This document shows, in pieces, positions 1 through 11,590 of a stretch of 64,000 nucleotides of DNA. Position numbers and translations under genes: made by a program. The DNA lies in assembly GCF_019703515.2 (NCBI RefSeq), contig NC_059346.1:16957001-17021000 (forward strand). Reading direction: 5' to 3'. The stretch comes from Myxocyprinus asiaticus (lineage: Eukaryota; Chordata; Actinopteri; Cypriniformes; Catostomidae). The number at the start of each line of letters is the position of its first letter. Positions within the stretch are counted from its first letter, which is position 1. The notes beneath the pieces are model-generated. The model worked only from the letters and a program-made list of their open reading frames with translations, had not been told where the DNA came from and searched no databases.

Positions 1-372
1 TCGTTGCTGTGTCCGGTGCGCGCTTTACGCATCTATTTGGATTGCACGCAGAGCTTTAGAATCTCTGAGCAGCTCTTTGTCTGCTTTGGTGCACAGCGGA
101 AAGGAAGCGCTGTCTCCAAGCAGAGGATCGCCCACTGGCTCATTGACGCCATAACTATGGCATGTCTCGCCCAAAACATGCCGCCCCCGGTAGGGCTACG
201 AGCCCATTCTACCCGTGGTGTAGCGGCTTCTTGGGCCCTGGCCAGAGGTGCCTCTCTAACAGACATTTGCAGAGCAGTGGGCTGGGCAACACCCAACACC
301 TTTGCAAGGTTCTACAACCTCCGGGTGGAACCGGTTTCGTCCCAGGTAGTGGCACGCAACACAAGCAGATAA
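1..372 (+). CDS. DIRS tyrosine recombinase, C-terminal part (partial, 5' end outside window)
   Basis: The reading frame is open from the first base of the window to the TAA at 370-372, about 123 residues. It contains the catalytic-domain signature HSTRG (the H-x-x-R box) and, downstream, the motif FARFYNL whose Tyr is the expected nucleophile. These are two of the conserved boxes of the lambda-integrase fold; the upstream Arg box would lie before the window. At the position where the DIRS-3 copy has a TAG (60405-60407) this copy has CAG, so this visible part has no break. The protein would join the circular cDNA to the chromosome by a 3'-phosphotyrosine mechanism. Host function is unlikely. 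Confidence 0.85.
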   Translation, partial: SLLCPVRALRIYLDCTQSFRISEQLFVCFGAQRKGSAVSKQRIAHWLIDAITMACLAQNMPPPVGLRAHSTRGVAASWALARGASLTDICRAVGWATPNTFARFYNLRVEPVSSQVVARNTSR

Positions 373-1120
373 GCCCGGGATAGCCGGCCGGGTGTATCGC
401 TTGCACATAGCGCCTTCCACCTCCTTTTGAGCTGAAGACGTGCGCTGTTAATTCCCAGTAGTGTTCACAAAAGTTGTTCCCTGGTTGACTTCCTCCGAGC
501 CCTGTGGCAGTCGAGTTTTCGGAGAGACTTGCTGCCAGCCCAGTACACGTGCTAACTAAGAGCCCGGTTCTGGGGTAGGTGCTCCGCATGTGGCGGTTCC
601 CTGTAAGGCTAACCCTATGCGATCTATATCTTCCGCTAGTTCGTTTCCCTACTGGCAAACTGCGTCTTCCTTGGGCAGAGCCCCTCAGTCTCCATGTTGT
701 AGTAACTCCTCCCCCATTGGGCAGGATCTACCTTGAAGGCTCTCCACATGGTTGGAAAGACCATGTGATGTATTCTTCCACTTAAATATCCCCCCTCTCT
801 TGGGGCGAGGTGTGGTCTCCGCGGTGTCCTCCCCTTGGGAGGGACACCCCCCGACTAGACCTGGCGGCCCAGTCAGATAATCCCCCTTCTTTTTAGGGAG
901 TGGAAAAAGAGAAGGGGAAAGAGGCCACGACTGTGTTAAGCCTGTCTCTATCTCTGGGTAGTCGACTTGTCCCCAAAAAGGGCCGTTTGACACTCATAAC
1001 TGTGTTGGGGGAGGTTACGTGTCGACCTGGTGCGCTGGCTATGAGGCACACAGCAAGTCTGCCCACCACACACCGCCAGTTCACGTAACACAGTTCAGCC
1101 TTGTGGCGTTTTGTATAGGG

Positions 1121-1228
1121 ACCCCTAGTGTCACTACATCGACACCAACGTCGAGTGAGTGACAGATAGGGAACGTCATGGTTATTGGTGTAACCTCTGT
1201 TCCCTGATGGAGGGAATGAGACGTTGGT
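1121..1228 (+). repeat. DIRS-1 internal complementary region (ICR)
   Basis: The first half (about 1121-1174) is the reverse complement of the left tip seen in the other copies (CCCTATCTGTCACTCACTCG). The second half (about 1175-1228) is the reverse complement of this copy's own right tip at about 1454-1502. Head-to-tail this is the arrangement known from DIRS elements, where the ICR carries the two termini joined together. Its copy-specific TTGGTGT matches ACACCA in the right tip of the same copy. Confidence 0.8.
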
Positions 1229-1277
1229 CCCTCCTGCCACAACGCTGAACTACCCGCTGAAATGGCCGGACCTTATA

Positions 1278-1502
1278 TCGGCTCCTCAGCGTAAAACCTG
1301 AATGAGTGGTTGCATACCAGCTCCTTTTATACCCGTATGTCCGGGGGAGTGGCATGCAAATACCACTCGCCAATTTTCATTGGCCTTTTATCAAAGACCA
1401 GAGGTGTCTCGGGCTCCCAAGAGTGACCCCTAGTGTCACTACATCGACACCAACGTCTCGTTCCCTCCATCAGGGAACGGAGGTTACACCAGTAACCATG
1501 AC
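1278..1502 (+). repeat. DIRS-1 right inverted terminal repeat with two terminal hairpins
   Basis: About 1278-1456 is the reverse complement of the left ITR seen at 18130-18310 and 55765-55941. The outer 45 bases are unique to the right end and fold into two perfect hairpins: CGTTCCCT/AGGGAACG around a 5-base loop (1459-1479) and GGTTAC/GTAACC around the loop ACCA (1482-1497). Confidence 0.8.
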
Positions 1503-1505
1503 GTT

Positions 1506-2757
1506 GTCATGGCCAAACTCAAACATTTGAGATCTCCGAAAAGACCAGGGAGTCCTCTAATACCCCAAGATTTAACACTGTAGCATGTATGGGCTAAGAA
1601 AAACTTAAATAACAAATGTCCTACACAAAAAGGAATTGCTGGGTGTCAGGAGGATAATGACCTTTAAAGTCTAATGTATCATGTGATGCATAAAAACGTG
1701 CAAAAGTTTTTTATTTTATTTTTTATTTTGTCAACTGGTACTAAAACGTTTAATGTCAAAATTAGAACTCTTGACAGTTTTTCATGTCAGGCTTTACAGG
1801 GTTATTATACTGTACTTATGGTGCTTTTGTCCTGTCAAGTGTGAACCCAAGGTATTATAGGAGGGTTTTTTATTTTTTTTATTTTTAAATAAAAGCCCCA
1901 TTAACTTTGGGTAAATGTGTGTCACAGCTCACACTGACTTTGATGTTTTCCATCAAAACTAGTGCCTTGTTACCTTTTTATAGCATTAGACCTTTTAGAT
2001 CAATAGTGGTTAAAGCTCTGGGTTAAGCCAAAGGTCCTACATCCAAAAGCCCTTGGTGGTAAACTCAATTCACCCAAGCGCCCTAGAGCAAGGCACTTGA
2101 CCTCTGGTGGTACTAGGGGCACTACATGCCCGTGATGGTACAAGAATAGCTTGATTTTTCAGGTTTTCTTTTTTAAATTGCTTAAAAGGTGTAGATATTC
2201 TTCAGACATGCTATTTCTCTTCCTCTCCATTACTGCAATGGACTCAAAGACTCCATTCAGACTGTGTGGATAATTTCAGTCTATAATTGCTTTTATAAAC
2301 TCTTACTTTAGAATAAATTGAAGATTAAAGTTTAAATCATCTGTTGACTGACATTGTTCATCAGTCAAGATCTTATTGACATTGAACTGAATTGGTGATT
2401 TTGTTCTTTTGCATTTACTTACATATTTGTGGTGGGGATTTTTCCTTCATACCTCTATCTAAAAATCAAGCATCGCGTCTGTTCAGGTGGGTCACGATTA
2501 GTCAAGCTCGCAATCATTTGGAGCTCAGCTGACCATGATGCTACCAACAAGATTCAGACATATCAAAGCAGTTCTTTTAAAAGTCATCCATACATTCTTT
2601 CTTTAGTTACCTTTCTAAAGCATGTAATTTACCTAAATAATCTTCAGTATATTATTGTACCTTTTTGTTCTTTTAACTTTAATTATTTATTTATTTTTTG
2701 TCCATTTTTTTTTTATTAAGCAAATGAACATTTGAAGTTATAATGTAATTCTGCTGG
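1506..2757. other. Gene-free AT-rich DNA with one SINE-like fragment
   Basis: No coding signal or splice-flanked exon is visible. A SINE-like fragment at about 1995-2135 is listed separately. The rest is AT-rich with short T- and A-runs (for example 1709-1727 and 1865-1889). Confidence 0.6.
1995..2135 (+). repeat. tRNA-derived SINE-like fragment
   Basis: The segment has an A-box-like start (AGTGGTTAAAGCTCTGGG) and the later signature GAGCAAGGCACTTGACC. The same order of motifs occurs at 10734-10935 and in the common tRNA-derived SINEs of fish. It is degraded and the boundaries are approximate. Confidence 0.55.
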
Positions 2758-3140
2758 ATCTGTTTGGACCACGCCCCCTTCCTGGACCGTCTTCTCAGGC
2801 CACCTGACCCTGCCCACTACCTTGAACTGCCTCCCAGGTCACCAGACCCTGCCCCCTTCCTGGACCCTCCTCTCAGGCTGCCTGTTCCGTCGGCGCCACC
2901 CTGGACTCTTCTGTTAGTTTTTGGTGACATCTGGTAGCCGTCCCCTTGAGAGGGGGTACTGTTAGGTTTTTGCCCTTTTGTGGCAGAGTCTTGACATGTA
3001 CGTGTTCCATGTCTGTTGTCTTGTGTCTGGATTCAGCCACTTTGTTTTATTTACTCTGTGGCTGAGTCCAGACACTTGTGTCTTGTCTCGTTATGTGAAT
3101 GTACTTGGTTTTGTATTCTCTTTGTGCATTTGTGTCTGTC
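2758..3140 (+). mobile_element. Ty3/Gypsy-type LTR retrotransposon fragment (3' internal end, polypurine tract, start of 3' LTR)
   Basis: A proline-rich, C-rich stretch with repeated CTGACCCTGCCC/CCTTCCTGGACC motifs (2758-2935) is followed by a purine tract, GAGAGGGGG, at about 2948-2956. TGTTAGG, which has the expected TG start of an LTR, begins at about 2960. That order (internal 3' end, PPT, TG) is how Gypsy elements end. I cannot place the LTR 3' end, and no protease/RT/integrase remnant is present. An alternative is a different LTR superfamily. Confidence 0.5.
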
Positions 3141-3442
3141 TTGTCTTCAGTGATAACCCCACCCTCTTGTTTGCATTGTTACCTGTTTTAGTTTCCCCTC
3201 CTGATTTCTCTCCCTTTGGGGGGGGGGCTGTTACTTGTTTTGACACCCCTGGTATCTACGCCCCTGTATCTTCTCTCTCATACAGCCGCTCATCAGTCTA
3301 TGAAAATTGCAGTGGTGTAGAGCTTATACACAAATGTGGATTGCACAAGACTTCCCTTAGATCCTTTCTGTTTATTTGATCTTTTTAGACATTAAGCTTT
3401 AACAAACATTAAACTGTGAAAATGTAAATTCATTTCCTAAAG

Positions 3443-3890
3443 GCAGTGGTTCTCATCTGGTTTGGACAACAAGTGGCAACCCAGTATCAAAATTATTTAT
3501 CACACAAAAGTAACAAATTTCTTTTCGATCAAACATTGAATGAACAGGATAATGGACAATTTTCTAAATCATAAATAAAACAGAAGTGTGATTTACCAGC
3601 ATAACATATGGAACTAACACAAGGCCAAATTGTTTTACTATTAGCAATATTACCACATGACAGATGAATTTGTGCCAGAATACCATAGTAGACTTTGTTT
3701 GGATGCACAGCTTTTGATGTCAACAACACAAATGGTAGGTTATTTCTCCATGTTAAAAGTAGATACATATTTATGTTGCTATCCCAACTATCTATATGAA
3801 ATGCTGAATTTTATTATTTAGATTTGTTTGTCCCAGCTGTCTGTGACCCAGCACAGACCTGTAACCTCAAGACCCACCAGTTGAGAACCA
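3443..3890. mobile_element. hAT-like MITE
   Basis: The left end reads CAGTGGTTCTCATCTGG and the right end, reverse-complemented, reads TGGTTCTCAACTGGTGG, so the element has imperfect terminal inverted repeats of the CAG-GGTTCTCAA type known from hAT elements. No transposase ORF is visible inside. The last bases of the right end are eroded and no clean 8-bp duplication is seen. Confidence 0.55.
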
Positions 3891-3893
3891 ATA

Positions 3894-5585
3894 AAATAGA
3901 AATTCATAAAACACATTACATTCAAGTTTCTATTGTCCATACATGTGTGCATGATACGGTCCATTCTTTTTATTCAATCTCTCCCATTAGCATTTTTACA
4001 CAAACAAAAGTAAACTTCCATAAGTACTGTGAACATGATTAAATGCAAGTGTATAACTGAAGATTCTTGGTCAAACGAGGTGTAGCAGAGCTCTCTGGAG
4101 ATTCGTGACCTCTCTCTTGGGGTATTTGACAAACTGACACCCCCTTAAATCGAGTGTCAACCACAGTCTGTCAAATACTCTAAGAGAAGGGTCTAGATCA
4201 GAGAATGAGAGGTAAAGGTGTGAAAAGACCTGATGAGAAAAATAAAACAAGGCATGTTAAGTACAGGAATATCTGTCGTCTTTCGCTCCCTCTCCCTCAT
4301 GGTTGTCAGATGTCCTTATACAAACCGAGTAATCAATGACTCGAATGCTTAAATTATTAGACTCCTTATTTTGACTGAGAATAACAAAGAGTTCCAGAGT
4401 GAAGAACAGCAGATGGCTGAAAATATCTGCAAGTGGTGGCAGAATGACTGAAATTATTACATAAAAAGGAAAAAAACTAGATGCAAAACCTAATGCAGTC
4501 CTAAAATCAATCCTCTCCCTTAAAATTGCCTTGTTTTTTTAATGTATTAATGGAGGTTTCTTTCTCTTTTTTTTTTTTTTTTGCACCATGCCACTCTCTC
4601 TTTTTACTTCTGTTCCTTTATTCCCATTTGCTCTGCTTCATTTCTGTCTCTTTCGTTTCTTTCTAGACTGGCTGAGTAGATTTTCAAACCTTTGAGATTC
4701 CTCGGCTCTGTTGCTCAGGTGTTCAGAGCTCCTTGCTGGACCGACTCTGGTTCCGTGGGGCCGTATCTCTGGTGTGTGCATATCAGGCGCTGATGAGTGT
4801 TTGTATGAAGCGGACAGCGTGTGTGTGATCACTAATAAGCCAGCAGCATGAGGAGGAAGTAAAAGGAGGAAGATAAAAGAGAGGCCTTGTACCAGGAAAT
4901 ATCTGGAGGTTAAGAGACAACACTGAGAGCGTTAAAGTGGTTGTGAAATGTAAAAAAAAAATAGCTCTGAGTTTGCAATAAAAGCCACAAACTGTCCCGC
5001 CAAATTACTCCACAAACTGTAGCCTTGTATGTGTGTATCAGTGTGTTGGGCTGCACAATCCTCAAATTTCTGACTCATTTGGACTGTTGAGCCCCTGGAA
5101 ACGATAATTGCTCCAAGCTGCCATCAGTGTCCATGCATAAGGCAGCCATTATGGAAATGAGATACATTTATTTTATTTTTTTCTGTTTTCCTGTTTTTCT
5201 TCATTTGCTTCTGCATGGCCTGTGGTTGCTGAAGGCTGGGAAAGTGATGGCGAGCAGGGTTGGGGCTATCCAGAGTGGTGATTTGACCATTTTTTGCTTT
5301 TAAGTTGGGTCTCTTGTAGACTCCCTTTTTATTTGGGGGGAGGGTGTTATAATCCCATTTTTGGATTTGTAGTTTTGTTGTTGTTTTTTTTTTTTCTTGT
5401 TCTATTTTGCACATTGGTAGTGGCCTAGTTGATGAGCCCTGCTCATTAGTTTTGCCAGGATTCAGAACCATCTTTCTCCCATTCTTCAAGGCTCCTCTTC
5501 CCAATTCAGACCTCTTTTGTTTTGGATATTGTTCTCTTTTGTTACAATTAATTTTATGTAATTACTACTTTTCTTTTTAATAAAG
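3894..5585. other. Gene-free AT-rich DNA
   Basis: I see no supported gene here. A 126-codon minus-strand ORF near 5124-5504 is lysine/asparagine-rich low-complexity translation without recognisable motifs. A poly-T tract sits at about 4568-4582. Confidence 0.5.
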
Positions 5586-5590
5586 GCAGA

Positions 5591-5745
5591 TTTACACCTG
5601 GGTGCAAATAAAGGTAGATACTATTTACACCCCAGTGCAAATAGTGGAAAATATTTTTTGTAACCCATCCCTGGAACAAATAATGGTAATGCTATTTGCA
5701 CCCCAGTTCAAATAGTGGCAGATAATATTTGCACCCCTAATTAAA
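5591..5745. repeat. Small dispersed repeat family (copy 1), with internal inverted motifs
   Basis: The segment alternates GTGCAAATAGTGG and its inverse CACTATTTGCACCCC-like forms. Related pieces recur at 8283-8350 and 9449-9480, sharing GCAAATAGTG and TTTGCACCCCTAA. This looks like a non-autonomous foldback-type repeat, but no terminal repeat or target duplication can be fixed. Confidence 0.45.
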
Positions 5746-6059
5746 TACTAACTTAAATACTAACCCGAGCATGTTTATTGTGGTTATTTACTACATCAAC
5801 CCCTACCCCTAAACATAACCTAACCTTCCTTTACAAAAAATAACCATGATTTTACCACAGTAACCATAGTATCACCATAGTATTTTGTCTTAAAATCATA
5901 GTAACCACAAAATTAAACATGGTACTGCATTAACACCATGTTACTGTAGTAACACCATTGTTAATTGCATCAAATCTATAGCATAAAATCTATATATATA
6001 TATAAAAAAAATCTTAAATGTCATAAATTTCTGTTTCCAATAGATTATTGGGCTACAAA

Positions 6060-6905
6060 TACTGTAGACGCACTTTGTGGCAGGTGTTATTTCAATCTAC
6101 TATTGAGCAGTTATCCAACGTGTAGTCTACCTTATCAGCCAGACATCACTTCAGTCTTTTATGATGGACTTCAGAGGATGAACTGATGCCAACTCCAACT
6201 GTAAGATATCGGATATTTTATATGCCACTGCCTGAACCTTGGATTTAGGATGGACCCCACCGAACCTCACCAAAATGACCTGCTGGTTGAACTGTGATGC
6301 ACCTCACTGATCTCTGGCTGCATCACCTTTGTTTATTGATGGACTACACTCTTCAGATGGAATACATAGACTATCAGTTAATTGCCAACAAAAGCCTTCA
6401 TCAGCCAACTAACAAAGGACAATTGCATCTATGTGAACTTCAGTTAATCCAGGATGAACTTCAAAGACATAAATCATTAATTTTACAGTTCATACAAAAT
6501 CTTTGTTTAAACACTGGCCCTTAACACTTACTTAGTTTACAAATTTTAAACCATGACTTGCACTGCACACAAATAACTAATATTGGCATTATATTCATGC
6601 TGTTTAGCCAGAGGGGAACTGGCCTCCACAGTGAGACTGGTTTCTCCCAAGGTTATTTTTCTTGATTAACCAACATTTATTGGAGTTTTATGTTCCTTGC
6701 CACAGTTGCCTTCGGCTTGCTCACTGGGGTTATTTTTTATTATTTAACAATGTAATTATTTATTTGTATACACAATTTACAATTACACAATGATGACTCT
6801 AAAACTTTATAGATATTACAGTTTCATTTTCTGTTAAAGCATGATTTTCTGTAAAGCTGCTTTGAAACGATGTGTGTTATGAAAAGCGCTATACAAATAA
6901 AAATG
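6060..6905 (+). repeat. Unclassified interspersed repeat with a 3'-UTR-like tail
   Basis: The segment lacks a long ORF. It ends with a tail containing GTAAAGCTGCTTTGAAACG and GCGCTATACAAATAAAAA, a tail I recognise from many fish interspersed repeats. I cannot assign it to a family without a repeat library. The upstream boundary is a guess. Confidence 0.45.
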
Positions 6906-8400
6906 ACGACCTTATTGTCGTGGCTTATGAGCTGGCCATGACAGCACTCATACAGTGCAACATCTTTCATTAACACTAATGTGAATGTCATATTTTATTA
7001 AGCACATCTACATAACGGGTATGTACTTATTTGGTGAGGAAAGCTATTACTTGATGTAGCGTCTTATTAAAGAGTCACTTTAGCAGTTCGGGTCAATTGA
7101 AATAAAAGCAGAAAATGGTAGATCCATTAAGGTCTAAGGAACCCTTCACAGAACAGAGAAATACAGTTCTTTCTATGGACATTAATGCTTGAACACCTGT
7201 GGACTGTGGAGAACTTGGACTGACATCTTTTTGTGGCATTAGCCCTGCACTCTTTGAATGAACATTTCTCTAAATTCAATCAATATTTTAATCCACTTAA
7301 CATCACGAGCAAAATCCAGCGGTTCTTTGCTTGATATAAACACTGTAACAATGTTTGTATCTTCAGGGCAAATGGAGGAGTCAGGAGGCAGCGGGACGGT
7401 CAATGGGAGTATATTTAGTACTCATTCAGCGTCAAACAAAAACATAAACAAAAGGGTTCTTAGTGGCCAAATATATATAAAAAACAATGACAATGAGAGT
7501 ACGCGTTAACAGTAGAGGACACACGCAGCTAACTCTTTCTGCTGTCTCTCTCTCTCTCTGCTTACTGATGTGTCCGTCGCCCTTTTCAGGTCTCACTCCA
7601 CCATCACTATAACAAGAGATATGTGTTAAAGACAATGACAGCAACCCCTCAGTGCCCTTTTAAACAATTTTAGTACACAGGGAAAAGTTTGAGGTTAGTT
7701 TCCGTTTTGCTGGCAGCAGCAGAGCTGTTTTTAGACTCCAGTTGTATCAGAAGATCTCTTCACAGACTGCTCTGGTAGTTGATTGGTGTATTTGTACTCA
7801 GCTGTCATGTGGTAATGTGTGATGTTCTGGCTGGGACGTTGGATGCTCTGAGGTTTGGCATTGTGAGACTTTTCACACTTATTCTCTTCATGCCTCCACA
7901 CTGCTGAAGATAACCCATGTGTGATGAAGCTCATGCTTCAACCCTAGACCCTCTCACCAATCAGGCATCATAGACAGCGATCCATAGGTTTGGCCCAAAC
8001 AGCACCAGAAATAAATGGGGGCTTGGAGCAAAAATGCCCCCGAAATTCAAAATATGTGGGCAAAAAATGCCAACACAATGAGTTCTTCTGTGTTGTATTT
8101 GTAACATGTGATATATATTTCCTCATATTCTAGGCCCAGATATTCAATATTATTGCATTAAACATAAGATAAAATTACTCTAAAGAGCTGATGTTAATAA
8201 ATTGATAATATAAATATTTTACATGATTTTATAGTGACAGCAAAAGATGCTTTTTATACTAAGTGTAAATAGCAACAAAAAGCAACTAATGCAAATAGTG
8301 TTGGAGTAAATAGTGGCAGATACTTTTTGCACCCCTAAAGCATTACTAACATACAGTATAGGATCATTATTGCAGAATTTTTATTGTTTATTTAGAGTCC
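6906..8400. other. Gene-free DNA
   Basis: No exon or ORF is supported. It contains a short CT tract (about 7542-7560) and, at 8283-8350, a second copy of the small dispersed repeat described at 5591-5745. Confidence 0.5.
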
Positions 8401-8569
8401 CACAGACATTTACATTTACATTAACTCATTTGGCAGATGCTTTTATCCAAAGCAACTTACAAAATGAGGAAGGTTACAACATAAGTGATTAGTAAGAAAA
8501 GTGCTACATAAAAAAGTTTCAGTTGCATCAGAAAAGTACTAAGACAGAGTTTTGAGTGCAACAATACAG

Positions 8570-8572
<3 letters not shown>

Positions 8573-8649
<77 letters not shown>
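8573..8649. repeat. (TA)n microsatellite
   Basis: An almost perfect TA dinucleotide run of about 77 bp. It generates long open Ile-Tyr frames on both strands that are not genes. Confidence 0.97.
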
Positions 8650-8653
<4 letters not shown>

Positions 8654-8689
8654 ATATATTTATGAGTCAAGTGCTCATAAAAAAGATGT

Positions 8690-9180
8690 GTCTTTAGCGT
8701 TTTTTGAAGACAGAGAGCGAGTCTGCTTCACGGATGGAGTTGCGAAGGTCGTGCCACCATAGAGGTCCACTGAAGCCAAAAGTCCGGGAAAATAATTTGG
8801 TGCCACTTTGTGTTGGTATGACAAGATGCCACTCATTAGCTGACGGCAGGCTTCTGGTGGTAACATACTGTATCTCTGCAAGAATGAATTTAGGTAAGCT
8901 GGAGCAGACCCAGTGACTGCTCTGTATGCCAGCATAACAGCCTGAACCTAATATGTGCAGCAAACGGCAGCCAGTGTAGAGAGATAAAGAGGGGTGTAAT
9001 ATGTGCTCTCTTGGGTTCATTGAAGACCAGATGTGCTTCTGCATTCTGGATAATTTGCAGAGGACTAATTGTGCATGCAGGAAGACCGGCTAAGAGAGCA
9101 TTACAGCAGTCCAGTCTAGATATGACAAGAGACTGAAAAAGGAGTTGTGTGGCATGTTTAAAGAGGAAGGGTCTTATCTT
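8690..9180 (-). pseudogene. LINE ORF2 C-terminal tail, frameshifted
   Basis: Minus-strand translation gives LVISRLDCCNALLAGLP, then PLFISLHWLPFAAHIRF, then in another frame YRAVTGSAPAYLN and finally the region around SFSRTF/WWHDLRNSIREA. These are segments that lie after the RT palm in CR1/L2-type ORF2 proteins. They are spread over at least two frames, so the copy has frameshifts and is not functional. No catalytic RT residues are retained. Confidence 0.65.
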
Positions 9181-9190
9181 CCTGATATAT

Positions 9191-10733
9191 AATATATGTT
9201 ATAACCCACGCACACCAAAACAAACTTTGCAAGGTGCCGAGTCAAAAAAAAATAGCATGATCAAAAACTTCCTCACAGGAAGACTCATATGAGTCAAAAC
9301 ATTAACCACATGGTTTCTCTCAACTTCCCAACCTTCACTGTGACCAAATCACTGCGAGGAAATCAACATTTATATACATCTTATTTATTATTTTAAGTAG
9401 CATTAAATACAATTAATATTAAGAGTGGACACAGAAAACAGGATGGACAGGTGCTATTTACACCAAGTGCAAATAGTCACTCCATTTTTGTATATGATTA
9501 GACAACATATGCCCTCATAAATGTAAAAAAAAAAAAAAGTAAAGTATTTCCCCAAAACTAAAAGTTAAGGAAAAGTTACTGTAATTTCTGGCACTAGGCC
9601 CAATTATCTTTGATATTACTGGATCCTCGTGTCTGACAGTTGTAAGGTCAGCTTTCATCCCACCTAACAGGGAACGTTCCAAAGATTTTGGCTAATGTGA
9701 AGGTTGTGTAAATGTTAGGAACAAAGGTTTTCATTATGTTATTAGTATTTGAAAAAAGATCTCACAATGTTGAGAAAAAACATTCATTAAGCAATACTAT
9801 TTGAAGGTCCTTGAAGCAGTTAATTTTTTTATTTTTTTTTATTTTTTTAGCTAATAGCAAAGTTCTAACAATGTTAGTGCTTTGCTAAAAGAACACACTT
9901 GTTCCAATTTATACTATACAATAAAATAATGTGGACAGTATAGGCTAGAGTTAGCAGCATTATAGGCTACTGATTCAACAGCACAACTCAACATTATTGG
10001 AACATTACAAATAAATGCTTTTGGAATGTCACGTTTGTAAATATAAATGCAGTTGAAGGAAAGTTTTCAGGAAGTTTATGCTAAAAAGTGCTCAATGCAC
10101 ATTACGAAAACTAGACATTCTAACAATCCTGCAACCAAAATTTTTGGAAAATGTTTTTACAACATAAATTTGTTACATACATACCAGGATTCAGTTATTA
10201 AATGAATTAATAAATAATGAAGCACACTGAAATAAAGGTGCTGTAAGTGATTTTTTTCATTGAAAGGTTTGCAAAAAATGAAAGATACTACTTTCTACTC
10301 CCTGAAAGATATTATGAAATAAGTGTCATGTGATAGCTCTAGACTCTGCAAACAAAAATGTGTCCGCAGGCCACAGTCTCTGACACATTCGACCTGTCAA
10401 TCATTTTGCGCGATCTCATTGCATTGTTGTTTCAGTGAATTATTGAGGCTTACTGCCATTTTTATGCCATAACAGTTGTCAGTTGGGGGCGTTATTGTTT
10501 TGCTGTTGACTGCTGTTGACTTGCTGATTTAATGGAAGATTAATGGTCCTTTTCCCAATTAAGAATGACTTAATCATTAAAACATGAAGAAATATTCATC
10601 CTAATGCAAACAGGTCAGCTAGCCAAATATGGGTGAACTATCTCTTTAATGGCTATAGAGACAGCTAAACAGCTTACCCAGAAGTCTCAACTAAAATGAT
10701 AAGAAGTTACCATTTCTACCCCTGTGTCTCGAT
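9191..10733. other. Gene-free AT-rich DNA
   Basis: No coding signal is seen. A short third copy of the small dispersed repeat is at 9449-9480, with A- and T-runs at about 9526-9538 and 9826-9848. Confidence 0.5.
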
Positions 10734-10935
10734 TGTTGTGGTATGGTGTCATGGTTAAAGCTTAGGGCTGGTAAATGGAAGGTTGATGACTTTATCTCCA
10801 TGAGGAACGAGTCATGCACTATCACCATTTTGATGTCACCTTAAGCAAGGCACTTAACCCCAGGTTGCTACAAGGGTATTGTGCTTGTAATAAATGGACT
10901 GTAATAGGCTTTTGATAAAAGCTTTACGCAAAATG
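10734..10935 (+). repeat. tRNA-derived SINE
   Basis: The segment has a degraded tRNA-like head (GTGTCATGGTTAAAGC) followed by AGCAAGGCACTTAACCCCAG, then TAATAAATGGACTGTAATAG and the tail TTTTGATAAAAGC. This succession is characteristic of the abundant tRNA-derived SINEs of fish. Copy-specific mutations are numerous, so it is old. Confidence 0.7.
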
Positions 10936-11307
10936 GCTACTTATTCAATGACCTGCTGATAAAAGTTATAAGTGAGTTGCCACTGAAAAACCAAGAGCTA
11001 TTGCTGTTCTTTGAAGGGAAGTAATAGAGTATAGCTGAAATGTGTTTGTTTGTGTGTTTCTCCTGGTTGATTTGTCCAACAATCTGTGGTCTAGGGCTTG
11101 CATGACTGCATTTTTACTAATAGACTATTCATCAACATTTACCTTATGTTAATGACTCACCAGACAGATGGCTTGCAGCATCAGCAATCTGATAGCCAGC
11201 TGAAATGTACAGTATGTCCCAAAGAGCTGAGATGATGTGGGGAGAGATACAAAAACTTGCATATTTCCATTGCCAGACTCACATTGCTTGTTTTGTCATG
11301 GGCATTG

Positions 11308-11470
11308 TGTTGCCATGGCTGGGTTAGAGTGCAGGGTCAGCCATGATATGGAGCCCCTGGAGCACATAGGGTCAAGGGCCCAACAGTGGCATCTTGGCAG
11401 TGCTGGGGCTTGAACCCCCAACCTTCTGGTCAGTATCCCAGAGCCTCAACTGCTGAGCCACCACTGCCCC
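11308..11470 (-). repeat. tRNA-derived SINE, antisense, well preserved head
   Basis: The reverse complement starts GGGGCAGTGGTGGCTCAGCA (A-box region) and contains GGGGGTTCAAGCCCC (B-box region), followed by CAACAGTGGC-type unique sequence. Both internal RNA polymerase III promoter boxes are recognisable. A related tail (GCATTTGGCAGACACTTT) follows on the plus strand at about 11519-11590. Confidence 0.75.
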
Positions 11471-11590
11471 TTGCTCATCAGTTTTATTAGTGGATTAATG
11501 AGGCCAGTTCCCCTCAAGTTTACATTTATGCATTTGGCAGACACTTTAAATCAAAGAGATACAGTGCACATATTACAGGGAATACACATT

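Larger units (their letters stand above)
1..1502 (+). mobile_element. DIRS-1: 3' end of a DIRS-type tyrosine-recombinase retrotransposon (5' part outside window)
   Basis: The segment holds the C-terminal part of a tyrosine recombinase, a 3' untranslated stretch, an internal complementary region (1121-1228) and a right inverted terminal repeat (about 1278-1502). It is closely similar along its whole length to 60286-61791 of the DIRS-3 copy. The right end is the sequence CCATGAC at 1496-1502, followed by GTT at 1503-1505. DIRS elements encode Gag, RT-RNase H and a tyrosine recombinase in place of an integrase, and are thought to insert a circular DNA by site-specific recombination. The 5' part lies before the window, so completeness cannot be judged. 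It is visibly GC-richer than its flanks. Confidence 0.9.
8401..9190 (-). mobile_element. 3' end of a non-LTR retrotransposon (CR1/L2-type LINE), interrupted by (TA)n
   Basis: Read on the minus strand, a degraded ORF2 C-terminal tail (about 9180-8690) is followed by a 3' UTR containing AAGTTGCTTTGGATAAAAGC, the 3' tail shared by many fish LINEs and SINEs. A (TA)n tract of about 77 bp sits inside the 3' UTR (8573-8649). The 5' part with endonuclease and RT core is absent, as is usual for 5'-truncated LINE copies. The clade (L2 or Maui-like) is inferred from the tail motif LVISRLDCCNALLAGLP. Confidence 0.7.

Noticed and set aside
5124..5504. 126-codon minus-strand ORF
   Set aside because: Low-complexity Lys/Asn/Gln text from AT-rich DNA; no start context, motif or splice-linked neighbour.
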